Below are positions 1-7,177 of a DNA stretch of 40,879 bases, in pieces (the stretch's first letter is position 1; every line of letters begins with the position of its first letter). The notes under the pieces are model-generated. The model was not told where the DNA came from and searched no databases. It worked only from the letters and a program-made list of their open reading frames with translations. A program made the translations under genes and the position numbers. Source of the DNA: Alphaproteobacteria bacterium (GTDB taxonomy: Bacteria > Pseudomonadota > Alphaproteobacteria > SMXS01); NCBI GenBank assembly GCA_030836535.1, contig JAURPT010000171.1, forward strand, positions 1 through 40,879, written 5' to 3'.

Positions 1-381
1 GTCAACCAATGGCAGGTAGATATAGGCAGATGTGCCGACGCCCAGTTCGCTTTCTATACCTGCAAGGCCGCCGGCCTGTTTGGCCATCATCAACGGGTTG
101 ACCTGCGAAAGAATGTTTACCCCGGTGCCCAGGCGCAGTGTTTTTGTTGCCGCGGCAATGGCGGTCAGCGCAATCAGCGGGTCAACCATGATGGTCTCCG
201 GCTCGGCTCCCATCTTGCCGCTTTCGTTGTAGGGGTATTTGGAGGCGTATTCGACCGGTACAATGGCGTGTTCAAACGTCCAGACGCTCTCAACGCCGGC
301 GGCTTCCGCTGCCTGGGTCAGGCCAATCATATGGCTGCCCTGGTTCATGCCGATATTGATGGGGACGAGACCGAACTTCAT
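1..381 (-). CDS. LLM-class (luciferase-like) flavin-dependent oxidoreductase, N-terminal part
   Basis: The visible 127 residues are the N-terminal part of a luciferase-like monooxygenase fold protein; the rest lies beyond the left edge. It opens MKFGLVPINIG and has a helix with AAEAAGVESVWTFEHAIVP at about residues 24-42 and a strand LRLGTGVNILSQVNP at about 82-96, both typical of F420- or FMN-dependent members. These enzymes use a reduced flavin or deazaflavin to oxidise or reduce small organic substrates in the cytoplasm. The usual LSGGR-type signature expected after the AKQ motif is not visible; the sequence reads AGGLAGIESELGVG instead, so this is either a divergent branch or a sequence problem near the edge. 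A flavin reductase at 5482-6138 could in principle supply reduced flavin, but it is not adjacent. Family call fairly firm, substrate unknown. Confidence 0.8.
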   Translation of the reverse strand, partial: MKFGLVPINIGMNQGSHMIGLTQAAEAAGVESVWTFEHAIVPVEYASKYPYNESGKMGAEPETIMVDPLIALTAIAAATKTLRLGTGVNILSQVNPLMMAKQAGGLAGIESELGVGTSAYIYLPLVD

Positions 382-429
382 TGCTTATTCCTTCACCCAA
401 CGCTGAATCATGCTGGCGCAGCTTAGACC

Positions 430-456
430 AAAAAAAACGGGGCCCGAAAGCCCCGT
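430..456 (-). terminator. Rho-independent terminator of the acidic lipoprotein gene
   Basis: On the minus strand a perfect 7-bp stem (ACGGGGC at 437-443 with GCCCCGT at 450-456) and a 6-nt loop is followed directly by a run of eight U residues (A-run at 430-437 on the plus strand). It sits 27 nt after the stop codon of the gene at 483-806. Confidence 0.9.
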
Positions 457-482
457 CTTAATTCTTATGAAGCAAAAGTTGC

Positions 483-806
483 TTACATGTCGCCCATGGC
501 GTCGGCTGCTGCGTCAGCAGCATCATCCATGGCGTCGCCAGCGTCGTCCATGGCTTCACCCATGGCATCAGCAGCATCGTCCATCGCGTCGCCAGCGGCT
601 TCAGCAGCGTCATCCATGGCTTCGCCCATTGATTCGGCCGCATCATCCATGGCGTCGCTGGCTGCGTCGCTCCAATCGCCAGCTGCTTCTTCAGCGGCGG
701 CAGGTGCTTCAGCCGGTGCGGCAGCTTCGCCACCGTCCTGGCCACAAGCGCTCAGGCCCATAACCAGAATTGCTGACGGTACCAGTACTTTCAGCAGATC
801 TTTCAT
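483..806 (-). CDS. Acidic alanine-rich 11-residue-repeat lipoprotein
   Basis: A 107-residue predicted lipoprotein. Residues 1-20 form a signal peptide with two lysines and a hydrophobic core, ending in the lipobox LSAC with Cys21 as the lipidation site. The mature part has 28 Asp/Glu and no Lys or Arg. From residue 52 it consists of 11-residue repeats of the type AMDDAAESMGE, AMDDAAEAAGD and AMDDAADAMGE; one copy (85-91) is shortened to 7 residues. Such hendecads suggest a long amphipathic helix or coiled coil. A good AAGGAG ribosome site precedes the ATG and a strong terminator follows, so it is a complete single-gene unit. I recognise no family. An extracytoplasmic structural, cation-binding or stress-related role is possible but unproven. 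The low-complexity repeat leaves other frames open on both strands, but the lipobox, ribosome site and terminator support this frame. Confidence 0.85.
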   Translation of the reverse strand: MKDLLKVLVPSAILVMGLSACGQDGGEAAAPAEAPAAAEEAAGDWSDAASDAMDDAAESMGEAMDDAAEAAGDAMDDAADAMGEAMDDAGDAMDDAADAAADAMGDM

Positions 807-913
807 CCCTCGTCTCCTTCAGACTTGCTCAATCCCAATCGCCTCTCGCGAGAGCGAGCTTGGAACTCTTACACATCCGGGGCGATCTTACAAATATCCT
901 GTGCACTTAAGGC

Positions 914-1714
914 TTATTTGCCTTTGAACTCGGCAGGCCGTTTTTCCAGGAATGCCTTCACGCCTTCACCAAAATCGTCGGTCCGCCCAGCAATTTTCTG
1001 GGTCTGGCGTTCTAGGTCGAGCTGCTCTTCATAGGAATTCAGCGCGCTCTGGTTATAGAGCATACGGATTTTGCCCAGCGCCACGGTTGGGCCCGTGGCC
1101 AGGTCTTTGGCCATGGCCATGGCTTCATCCATCAACTGGTCATCCGGGTAAACACGGTTCACGAGGCCCCATTCCATGGCTGTCTTGGCGGGCAGTTTTT
1201 CGCCCAGCAATGACAGTTCGCGGGCGCGGGCAAAGCCGACCAGGCGCGGCAGCAGGTAAGTCGCGCCGCCATCGGGTACCAGGCCGATACGGCGGAAGGC
1301 CTGCATGAAATAGGCAGATTCGCCAGCCAGGATCAGGTCGCCCATCATGGCAAAGCTCATACCAACACCGGCAGCCGGGCCGTTGACAGCTGTCAGGAAG
1401 GGCATCTCCAAATTGCGGATGCGCCGCATGATGGGGTGGTACATTTGCTCCAGCAGCGAGCCCGAATCCGGGCGGGCATTGGGGTTGGGGTCCTGTTCGC
1501 CGCGGCCCTGCAAATTGGCGCCGGCGCTGAAACCGCGCCCTTCGCCGGTCATGATCACACAGCGGACACCGCTGTCCGGGGCCTCAATGTCGGTCAGTGC
1601 ATCTGCCAGTGCTTCCAGCATGGGAGGGCTCACAGCATTCAGGGCTGACGGGTCATTCAGGGTAATGACAGCGACACCATCCTGAATATCCAGTTTGACC
1701 TTGCGCTCGCTCAT
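914..1714 (-). CDS. Enoyl-CoA hydratase/isomerase (PaaG-like crotonase)
   Basis: A full-length crotonase-superfamily protein of 266 residues. The oxyanion-hole segments are visible as GRGFSAGANLQG (about 59-70) and NGPAAGVGMSFAMMGDL (about 110-126). The catalytic region reads RIGLVPDGGATYLLPR, with Asp where classical hydratases have Glu, as in the PaaG/isomerase branch. Crotonases hydrate, isomerise or cleave acyl-CoA thioesters in the cytoplasm; the exact reaction cannot be read here. An AAGGA ribosome site lies 9 nt before the ATG. The gene is divergent from a second crotonase at 1851, with a palindromic intergenic segment between them, suggesting joint control. Family certain, substrate open. 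Confidence 0.92.
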   Translation of the reverse strand: MSERKVKLDIQDGVAVITLNDPSALNAVSPPMLEALADALTDIEAPDSGVRCVIMTGEGRGFSAGANLQGRGEQDPNPNARPDSGSLLEQMYHPIMRRIRNLEMPFLTAVNGPAAGVGMSFAMMGDLILAGESAYFMQAFRRIGLVPDGGATYLLPRLVGFARARELSLLGEKLPAKTAMEWGLVNRVYPDDQLMDEAMAMAKDLATGPTVALGKIRMLYNQSALNSYEEQLDLERQTQKIAGRTDDFGEGVKAFLEKRPAEFKGK

Positions 1715-1749
1715 ATGCTTAATCCTTTGTTAGTGTTTGGTGGTGCCAG

Positions 1750-1772
1750 CATGGTCGGAACCATGGGTCCGA
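1750..1772. promoter_or_regulatory. Overlapping palindromes between divergent crotonase genes
   Basis: CATGGT-CGGA-ACCATG (1750-1765) is a perfect 6+4+6 inverted repeat. It overlaps TCGGA-ACCATGGG-TCCGA (1755-1772), a second dyad with 5-bp arms. The pair sits in the 136-bp gap between the two divergent enoyl-CoA hydratase genes, about 35 bp from one start and 78 bp from the other. A repressor operator of TetR or similar type is a reasonable inference; no regulator gene is adjacent. Confidence 0.45.
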
Positions 1773-1850
1773 ACAAGAAAAATATGGCAGCACTGTAAAG
1801 GGAACCGCAACGCCACCCCAAGGGCTGGCTGCGCGTCGTGAGAGGATGTC

Positions 1851-2630
1851 ATGAGCGACTACGAATTCATTACAACGGAACGGGAAGACAACCTGTTCAT
1901 CATCACCATCAACCGGCCAGAACGTATGAATGCCTGTCATCCGCCCTGTAATTTTGAAATGCAGGCTGCGTTCGATGAATTTGCTGCCGATGACGACCTC
2001 TGGGTCGCGATTGTGACCGGCGCCGGTGATCGCGCATTCTCAGCCGGTAATGACCTGCGCTTCCAGGCTGAAGGTGGCAAGATGGAGCGGCCAGAAAAGG
2101 GCTTTGGCGGCCTGACGTCCCGTTTCGACCTGAACAAGCCGGTGATTGCGGCCGTAAATGGCGTTGCCATGGGTGGTGGGTTTGAGATTGCCCTTGCCTG
2201 TGACCTGATCATTGCGTCCGACAATGCACGGTTTGCTCTGCCGGAGCCGAAAGTGGGTTTGCTGGCTGGCGCAGGTGGTGTCCACCGCCTGCCTCGATCT
2301 ATTCCGCTCAAGCAGGCCATGGGCATGATGCTGACCGGTCGTCACGTACCGGCAGAAGAAGGCTTGGCGCTGGGCTTCGTTAATGAAGTGGTGCCGCAGG
2401 CTGACCTTATGGATACCGCCAAGAAATGGGCGGCCATGATCCTTGAATGCTCGCCCCTGTCGATCCGTGCCACGAAAGAAGCTGCCTATGCCGGCTTCAG
2501 CGAAGATAGTTTGGAGGCAGCTATCAAGGCGGTTTATCCGGGCACGGAAGCCATGCGCAATTCAGAAGACTTTGTAGAAGGCCCACTTGCCTTCTCAGAA
2601 AAGCGCAAGCCGAACTGGAAGGGCCGTTAG
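1851..2630 (+). CDS. Enoyl-CoA hydratase/isomerase family protein
   Basis: A complete crotonase of 259 residues. It shows the nucleotide-side motif FIITINRPERMNA near the N-terminus, the oxyanion loop DRAFSAGNDLRF (about 60-71), the signature NGVAMGGGFEIALACDL (about 103-119) and PEPKVGLLAGAGG (about 131-143). The last has Leu where hydratases carry the first or second catalytic Glu, so the reaction may be isomerase- or lyase-like rather than simple hydration. The start follows a GAGAGGA ribosome site by 4 nt. It reads away from the crotonase at 914-1714. Neighbouring CoA-ligand chemistry (the CaiB/BaiF gene at 21756) is consistent with catabolism of an acyl-CoA. Family certain, specificity unknown. 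Confidence 0.92.
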   Translation: MSDYEFITTEREDNLFIITINRPERMNACHPPCNFEMQAAFDEFAADDDLWVAIVTGAGDRAFSAGNDLRFQAEGGKMERPEKGFGGLTSRFDLNKPVIAAVNGVAMGGGFEIALACDLIIASDNARFALPEPKVGLLAGAGGVHRLPRSIPLKQAMGMMLTGRHVPAEEGLALGFVNEVVPQADLMDTAKKWAAMILECSPLSIRATKEAAYAGFSEDSLEAAIKAVYPGTEAMRNSEDFVEGPLAFSEKRKPNWKGR

Positions 2631-2656
2631 GCGCTGACACGCTTTGCAGGTTGGTG

Positions 2657-2729
2657 TTTCTGGGGAGGAACATCAGCCTGCCGACCGGGTCGTCCCGGTC
2701 ATCTTAGGGGCTTGCCAGAAATGTTCCTC
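2657..2729 (+). repeat. Interleaved inverted repeats in the leader of the RND gene
   Basis: The 142-bp gap before the RND exporter holds three perfect complementary pairs: TTTCTGG (2657-2663) with CCAGAAA (2715-2721), GAGGAACAT (2665-2673) with ATGTTCCTC (2721-2729), and the hairpin GACCGGG-TCGT-CCCGGTC (2683-2700). The first two pairs interleave in the order a, b, a', b', which is the topology of a pseudoknot or of two alternative stems enclosing the central hairpin. No U-run follows, so it is not a simple terminator. Confidence 0.55.
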
Positions 2730-2772
2730 GGGGTAAAGTGGTCACCATATTTTAGTCTTGGGGGTCTTTGAT

Positions 2773-5118
2773 ATGAATGATTTGGCGGTGCGCTACGCGC
2801 ACTGGGTAATCCGTTGGCGTTGGCTGGTGATTGTCCTGACCCTTGGACTGGGCATATGGGCCACCATGGGTTTTCAATATATTGCTTTCACGGGTGACTA
2901 TCGAAACTTCTTCTCAGAGGAAAATCCAGACCTGCGGGCGCATGACCTGTTGGAGAGAACCTATGTGGCGGCGGATACGGTCATGTTTGTGGTGCGGCCC
3001 TATGACGGGTCGTCCATGTTCACCGAAGACCGACTGTCAGCGCTCTATGAGCTGACGGACGAATCCTGGCAAATTCCCTATGCGCTGCGGGTGGATTCGC
3101 TAACGAGCTACCAGCACACCACGGCCGATGGCGACGATCTGTATGTTGAAAGCCTGGTCGACGATCCCGCAGACTTGACCCCAGAACGCGTTGCCTATGT
3201 GCAGTCAGTGGCGATGAATGAGCCCAGTATTGCCGGGCGTATGGTGTCTGCTGACGGGGCGACGGTTGCCATTGTGGCGACATTGCAGATGCCCCACGAC
3301 AGCGGCGAAAATTTGCAACGAATGACGGCGGAGAGTGTTGGCGAGATTGTCTCTTCCTTCCGCCAAGCCAACCCGGACCTCAAATTGGCCGTCGCCGGTC
3401 ACGTTATGATGGCGAACACGTTTTTTGACGTTACCCAGAATGATATGGCCACCTTGTTTCCGGCCATGTTTGTCTTCCTCGCGCTGGTGATGCTGTTCTT
3501 CTTGCGGTCTTTTGCCGGGTCGATTGCGGCGATCATTGTTGTGCTGATGTCGGTGGGCGCGGCTATGGGGGCGATGTTCTATTTCTTCCGGATTGAGATG
3601 TCGCCCGTTTCCGGCCAAGTGCCGACGATTATCCTAACAGTGGCGATTGCAGATTCGATCCATCTATTGGTCACCATGGTGAAGGAAATTGGCCGCGGCA
3701 AAACGCGGCATGAAGCAATTGTCGAGAGCATCCGCATCAATGTAGCCCCTGTCATGCTGACAAGTCTGACAACGGCTATTGGTTTCCTCAGTCTCAATTT
3801 TTCCGATGCCCCGCCTTTCTGGGACCTGGGCAATATGGCCGCCCTGGGCGCGGTGATGGCACTGGTTTATTCGCTGACGCTGCTGCCGGCGCTCATGGCG
3901 GTGCTGCCCATTGGGTCGCGCAAGGAGAGCAAGCTGGAAGAGGCGACGATGTATCGTCTGATGGAAGGGGTGATCGCCCGACCAAAGGCGACCATGGCCG
4001 GCATTGTGGTGGCGACGGGTGCGGCGATTGCGCTTATCCCGACCATTGAGGTGAATGATAAATTCGTCGAGTTCCTCAGTACGAATATCGAGTTCCGACA
4101 GGATTCAGATTTCATCACGGAACATCTGCCGGGGATTTATGACATCGCGTTTTCGCTGGAGTCAGGCGAAGAGGGTGGCATTGCAAACCCTGAATATCTG
4201 GCGCGGCTGGACCGGTTTGCCAATTGGCTGGAAAAACAGCCGGAGGTCGTCCACGTCACGGACCTGGCAGACACCATGAAGCGCCTGAACAAAAATATGA
4301 ATGGCGATGACCCGGCCATGTACAGGGTGCCCGAAGAGCGTGACCTGGCCGCGCAATATCTGCTGCTTTATGAGATGTCTCTGCCCTATGGGTTGGACCT
4401 GAATAATCAGATCAATGTGCCGAAGTCTGCCACCCGCGTTCAGGTTACCATGGACAATATTTCCTCCAATGAAATGAAGGCGCTGAAAACGCGTGCCGAA
4501 GACTGGCTGCGCGACAACTACCCGCCGGAAATGCAGGCGACCGGCAGCGGCATCACCATCATGTTTGCCTATCTGACAGAGCGGAACATGGTGGCCATGA
4601 CCGTCGGTACAGGTATCGCCATCTTCCTGATCTCATTGTGTCTTGTAGCGGCCCTGCGCAGCTTCAAGATGGGGATTGTCAGCCTGTTACCGAACTTCCT
4701 GCCGCCCATGATTGCCTTTGGGGTGTGGGCGCTTTTGAAAGGCGAAGTCGGCCAATATGCAGCCATGGTAACGGCGGTGTCGTTGGGGCTGATTGTAGAC
4801 TTTACCGTGCACTTCCTCAGTAAATATCTGCGGGCACGGCGGGAACGTGGCTACGATGCAGCTGATGGTATTCGCTATGCGTTCCAGACGGTTGGGTCTG
4901 CCTTGTGGATCTCAGCCTTCGTGCTGATAGCCGGTTTCTCGGTGCTGTCGCTGTCGGACTTCCTGACTAACGCCTATCTGGGGCAATTTGTCGCGATCAT
5001 CATTGCCGTGGCACTGGTGGTTGACTTTCTGCTGTTGCCTGCCGTGCTGATGCTGGTAGACGGCCGCAAAAAGTCAGAGCCGGCTACTAGCCAAGTCGAG
5101 GCAGCACAAACATCATAA
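2773..5118 (+). CDS. RND-superfamily exporter, HAE3/MMPL type
   Basis: A 781-residue inner-membrane protein with the duplicated RND layout: one membrane helix near residues 12-30, a large periplasmic loop, about five helices from 220 to 375, then a repeat of the same plan with helices near 395-415 and from about 620 to the end. Helix motifs such as ILTVAIADSIHLLV and VSLGLIVDFTVHFL, with acidic residues inside the membrane, are the proton-relay type helices of this superfamily. It likely exports lipids, hopanoid-like or other hydrophobic compounds, powered by proton flux; the substrate is unknown. I chose the ATG at 2773, 8 nt after a GGGGG stretch; a TTG at 2758 in the same frame is possible. 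No membrane-fusion or outer-membrane partner is adjacent. The last 32 bases overlap the 3' end of the opposing MAPEG gene. Confidence 0.9.
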   Translation: MNDLAVRYAHWVIRWRWLVIVLTLGLGIWATMGFQYIAFTGDYRNFFSEENPDLRAHDLLERTYVAADTVMFVVRPYDGSSMFTEDRLSALYELTDESWQIPYALRVDSLTSYQHTTADGDDLYVESLVDDPADLTPERVAYVQSVAMNEPSIAGRMVSADGATVAIVATLQMPHDSGENLQRMTAESVGEIVSSFRQANPDLKLAVAGHVMMANTFFDVTQNDMATLFPAMFVFLALVMLFFLRSFAGSIAAIIVVLMSVGAAMGAMFYFFRIEMSPVSGQVPTIILTVAIADSIHLLVTMVKEIGRGKTRHEAIVESIRINVAPVMLTSLTTAIGFLSLNFSDAPPFWDLGNMAALGAVMALVYSLTLLPALMAVLPIGSRKESKLEEATMYRLMEGVIARPKATMAGIVVATGAAIALIPTIEVNDKFVEFLSTNIEFRQDSDFITEHLPGIYDIAFSLESGEEGGIANPEYLARLDRFANWLEKQPEVVHVTDLADTMKRLNKNMNGDDPAMYRVPEERDLAAQYLLLYEMSLPYGLDLNNQINVPKSATRVQVTMDNISSNEMKALKTRAEDWLRDNYPPEMQATGSGITIMFAYLTERNMVAMTVGTGIAIFLISLCLVAALRSFKMGIVSLLPNFLPPMIAFGVWALLKGEVGQYAAMVTAVSLGLIVDFTVHFLSKYLRARRERGYDAADGIRYAFQTVGSALWISAFVLIAGFSVLSLSDFLTNAYLGQFVAIIIAVALVVDFLLLPAVLMLVDGRKKSEPATSQVEAAQTS

Positions 5119-5485
5119 CGCCCGTCATGCCCATGATGGACATGAGCACAAAGGTGCCCTGTGCGCCGATCAGCCTCTCATAGGTGGCGCCGGGGTCCCG
5201 GCTCATGCCAATGGCGTGCAAAACACGGAATAGGAACAAGCTTCCGCCGAACCAGTGCACCCAGGTGCCTGGCAGACCCCCAACTTCCAGTGCCAATAAC
5301 AGGACCAGTGCCAGTGGCACGTTTTCGTTGAAGTTGCCCTGAATGCGCAGATTGGTCTGTTCTTTCCATTCCGGCACCTTGTCGCCGCGCAAGCGTGCCC
5401 ACAGCACACGATTGGCCACGAAGACAGACATCAGGGCCAAAAGCCCTGCGTAAAGGGCAGTGATAGGCAGATCGATCCCGGTCAT
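5087..5485 (-). CDS. MAPEG family membrane protein
   Basis: A 132-residue four-helix membrane protein of the MAPEG family (eicosanoid and glutathione metabolism), similar in size to bacterial YecN-type members. The signature region NLRIQGNFNENVPLALVLL (about 45-64) and the following GGSLFLFRVLHAIGMS (about 80-95) are diagnostic. Eukaryotic members act as membrane glutathione transferases or peroxidases; bacterial ones are poorly defined. Its start overlaps the stop of the flavin reductase gene by 4 nt, so it is the last gene of the minus-strand operon that begins at 6937. Its end overlaps the opposing RND gene by 32 nt. Confidence 0.88.
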   Translation of the reverse strand: MTGIDLPITALYAGLLALMSVFVANRVLWARLRGDKVPEWKEQTNLRIQGNFNENVPLALVLLLALEVGGLPGTWVHWFGGSLFLFRVLHAIGMSRDPGATYERLIGAQGTFVLMSIMGMTGVMMFVLPRLG

Positions 5486-6138
5486 GCGGCGTCTCCTTTT
5501 TCAGGCGCAGTTTCTTGCGCGTCCCAGTCTTCCAGAGGAATGCGGTTCAACTCAAACAGGTCTGTTGTTCGGGCATACCAGCCGCCGCCATGCATGCGAC
5601 CAATCAGATTCAGGGCGGGTGTGTCGATATACATTTTCTCGGTATCGACATATTTGTCGTCGATATGCATATGCAGCACTTCGCCAACGACAATCTGGTT
5701 TTGCTCGCCAACGTCGAGAATCTCAGTAGCGACACATTCAAAGGCAACAGGGGATTCAGCAATATAAGGCGGTTTGATGCGCTTGCTGTCCATAGCGGTG
5801 AGGCCGGCCTTGGCCAGTTCGTCCACTTCGGGCGGGAAGGTAATGGCGGTGATGTTCATGGCATCAGCCATCTGTTCGCTGACCAGGTTCACAACGAACT
5901 CCCCATTGGCAACGATATTATCGCCCGTGTCTTTGTTCATGGCATGGCCATAGCGTTCCAACCCCAGCACGACGAGCGGTGGTTCCGAGCTCATACCATT
6001 GAAAAAGCTATAGGGCGCTGCGTTGACAACGCCATCGTCGCTGATGCTGGTCACCAACCCGATGGGCCGCGGCACAATGGTGGAGATGATCAGCTTTGAG
6101 CGGTCCATCCGCCGCAGAGCGCCAAAATCGAATTCCAT
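5482..6138 (-). CDS. Flavin reductase-like, FMN-binding split-barrel protein
   Basis: A 218-residue protein of the flavin reductase-like family. The FMN-binding N-terminal half shows STIVPRPIGLVTSISDDG (about 19-36) and VNAAPYSFFNGMSSEPPLVV (about 38-57); a later AFECVATEILDVGEQNQIVVG (about 132-152) and HIDDKYVD region completes the barrel. Members reduce FMN with NAD(P)H for a partner monooxygenase or act alone on small substrates. It is third in a minus-strand operon, 9 nt after the small membrane protein gene and overlapping the MAPEG gene by 4 nt. The only luciferase-like oxygenase seen is the edge gene at 1-381. Family firm, partner uncertain. Confidence 0.88.
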   Translation of the reverse strand: MEFDFGALRRMDRSKLIISTIVPRPIGLVTSISDDGVVNAAPYSFFNGMSSEPPLVVLGLERYGHAMNKDTGDNIVANGEFVVNLVSEQMADAMNITAITFPPEVDELAKAGLTAMDSKRIKPPYIAESPVAFECVATEILDVGEQNQIVVGEVLHMHIDDKYVDTEKMYIDTPALNLIGRMHGGGWYARTTDLFELNRIPLEDWDAQETAPEKGDAA

Positions 6139-6147
6139 TATTATTCC

Positions 6148-6393
6148 CTAGACGAGTTTGAGGAAGACGAGCGCAGGCAGAATAATGCCGGTGGCTGAAA
6201 GCGTAATGCCAAACCACGCATATTGATCGAGCCAGAACAGGCCAAAGGCTTCGGGCGTACCTTTTTCAGCCCGAGGGACCGGGCCCCGCCGCAGCTGGCG
6301 GGGCAATGGCACATTGGCCAAAATCAGCCAACCCATCCAAAGACAGCCCAGCCCGGTCACGAGCAGGGTCATTCCTGGTGAAACGTCTGGCAT
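6148..6393 (-). CDS. Small two-helix membrane protein of unknown function
   Basis: An 81-residue protein with predicted membrane helices at about 8-27 and 58-79, separated by a basic, proline-containing loop (LPRQLRRGPVPRAEKG). I recognise no family. It lies 22 nt after the SnoaL-like gene and 9 nt before the flavin reductase gene on the same strand, which supports it as a real operon member. It could be a membrane anchor or accessory protein for the neighbouring enzymes, but that is a guess from position only. Confidence 0.65.
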   Translation of the reverse strand: MPDVSPGMTLLVTGLGCLWMGWLILANVPLPRQLRRGPVPRAEKGTPEAFGLFWLDQYAWFGITLSATGIILPALVFLKLV

Positions 6394-6415
6394 GTTTTGC
6401 TCCGTTCTCTGACTG

Positions 6416-6937
6416 TTACTTGCGGAAGAAATAGAACTGGTCGTCTGGCATGCGCCCGCCGGTGTTCAAGCCGCCGAGCAGGCCATCAGAGCGCTGGTCG
6501 GTGTTGGGGACGTTCTGGTTCCAGTCCATCACATAAAGGCGGTGCTTGATGCGCCATTCGCCGTCGCGTTTTTCGTGGTGATCAAGATAGCGGCCACCAA
6601 CAATCATATCCGTCAGGGCCCCATCTTCCCCCTGGATGACATGGTAGGCGGTGCAATAGGTTTCTGAAGTGGCGGTGTCGCCATCAATTTCAATCCAATT
6701 ATTGGAAATGGAATGGAATGTGCGCACCATGGCGGAAATGCCCGCATGGGTGCCGACGGCCCATTCCATGGCGTTCAATTCCCCACTGCCATAGTCGCAG
6801 GCACCGTCTTCCCAGAACGAACCTTGCAGTACCTCCAAATCACAACGATCAACGCCGTGGCAATAGCGCATCATGACTTGTTGGATCGCCTGACGGTCGA
6901 TGAATTCCTGTACATTATCTACGGTTGCTTTTCCCAT
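6416..6937 (-). CDS. SnoaL-like (NTF2 fold) protein
   Basis: A 173-residue protein of the NTF2-like superfamily, SnoaL type. The opening helix pattern RQAIQQVMMRYCHGVDRCD, a middle part with SNNWIEIDGDTATSETYCTAYHV and the end pattern GGRYLDHHEKRDGEWRIKHRLYVMDW are the usual three blocks of this group, which includes dehydratases, isomerases and aromatic-ring dioxygenase small subunits. The precise chemistry cannot be inferred. I placed the start at 6937, because an AGGGGGGGG ribosome-site tract precedes that ATG; the frame stays open to 6979. It is the first gene of the operon 6937-5087. A second, related gene is at 11787. The eight-G tract in the ribosome site is unusual. Confidence 0.85.
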   Translation of the reverse strand: MGKATVDNVQEFIDRQAIQQVMMRYCHGVDRCDLEVLQGSFWEDGACDYGSGELNAMEWAVGTHAGISAMVRTFHSISNNWIEIDGDTATSETYCTAYHVIQGEDGALTDMIVGGRYLDHHEKRDGEWRIKHRLYVMDWNQNVPNTDQRSDGLLGGLNTGGRMPDDQFYFFRK

Positions 6938-7177
6938 GGCGAATGTTCCCCCCCCTCGTTTCGGCAAAAGTTGTTGCACGCGCCAGCCTAGCTATTGCTG
7001 CTCTGCAGCGCAAAGAAAATGAAAGATGAGAAAGCCTGCTCCAGAAACAGTGGGCCAACATTGAATTCCCTGTGAGAAGAGTGGCTATTCGTCACCAAAC
7101 CTGCATTAATAGCTATCACTTTCAAAGACTTGGGGTTGTCGGTGGTGGCCAATGGGCCGGGGAAAGGGAAGCACCTG
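6938..7177. other. Intergenic region between divergent genes
   Basis: A 240-bp stretch separates the SnoaL-like operon from the plus-strand membrane-protein gene. It holds the C8 tract at 6948-6955 (G8 for the minus-strand gene) and the ribosome-site-like AAGGGA before 7178. A minus-strand frame stays open across 6988-7626 but has no family resemblance and crosses the coding part of the plus-strand gene. I see no clear promoter. Confidence 0.5.

Noticed and set aside
487-927. Long plus-strand and alternative-frame openings across the acidic repeat
   Set aside because: Low-complexity repeat DNA leaves all frames open; only the minus-strand frame with signal peptide, ribosome site and terminator is supported.
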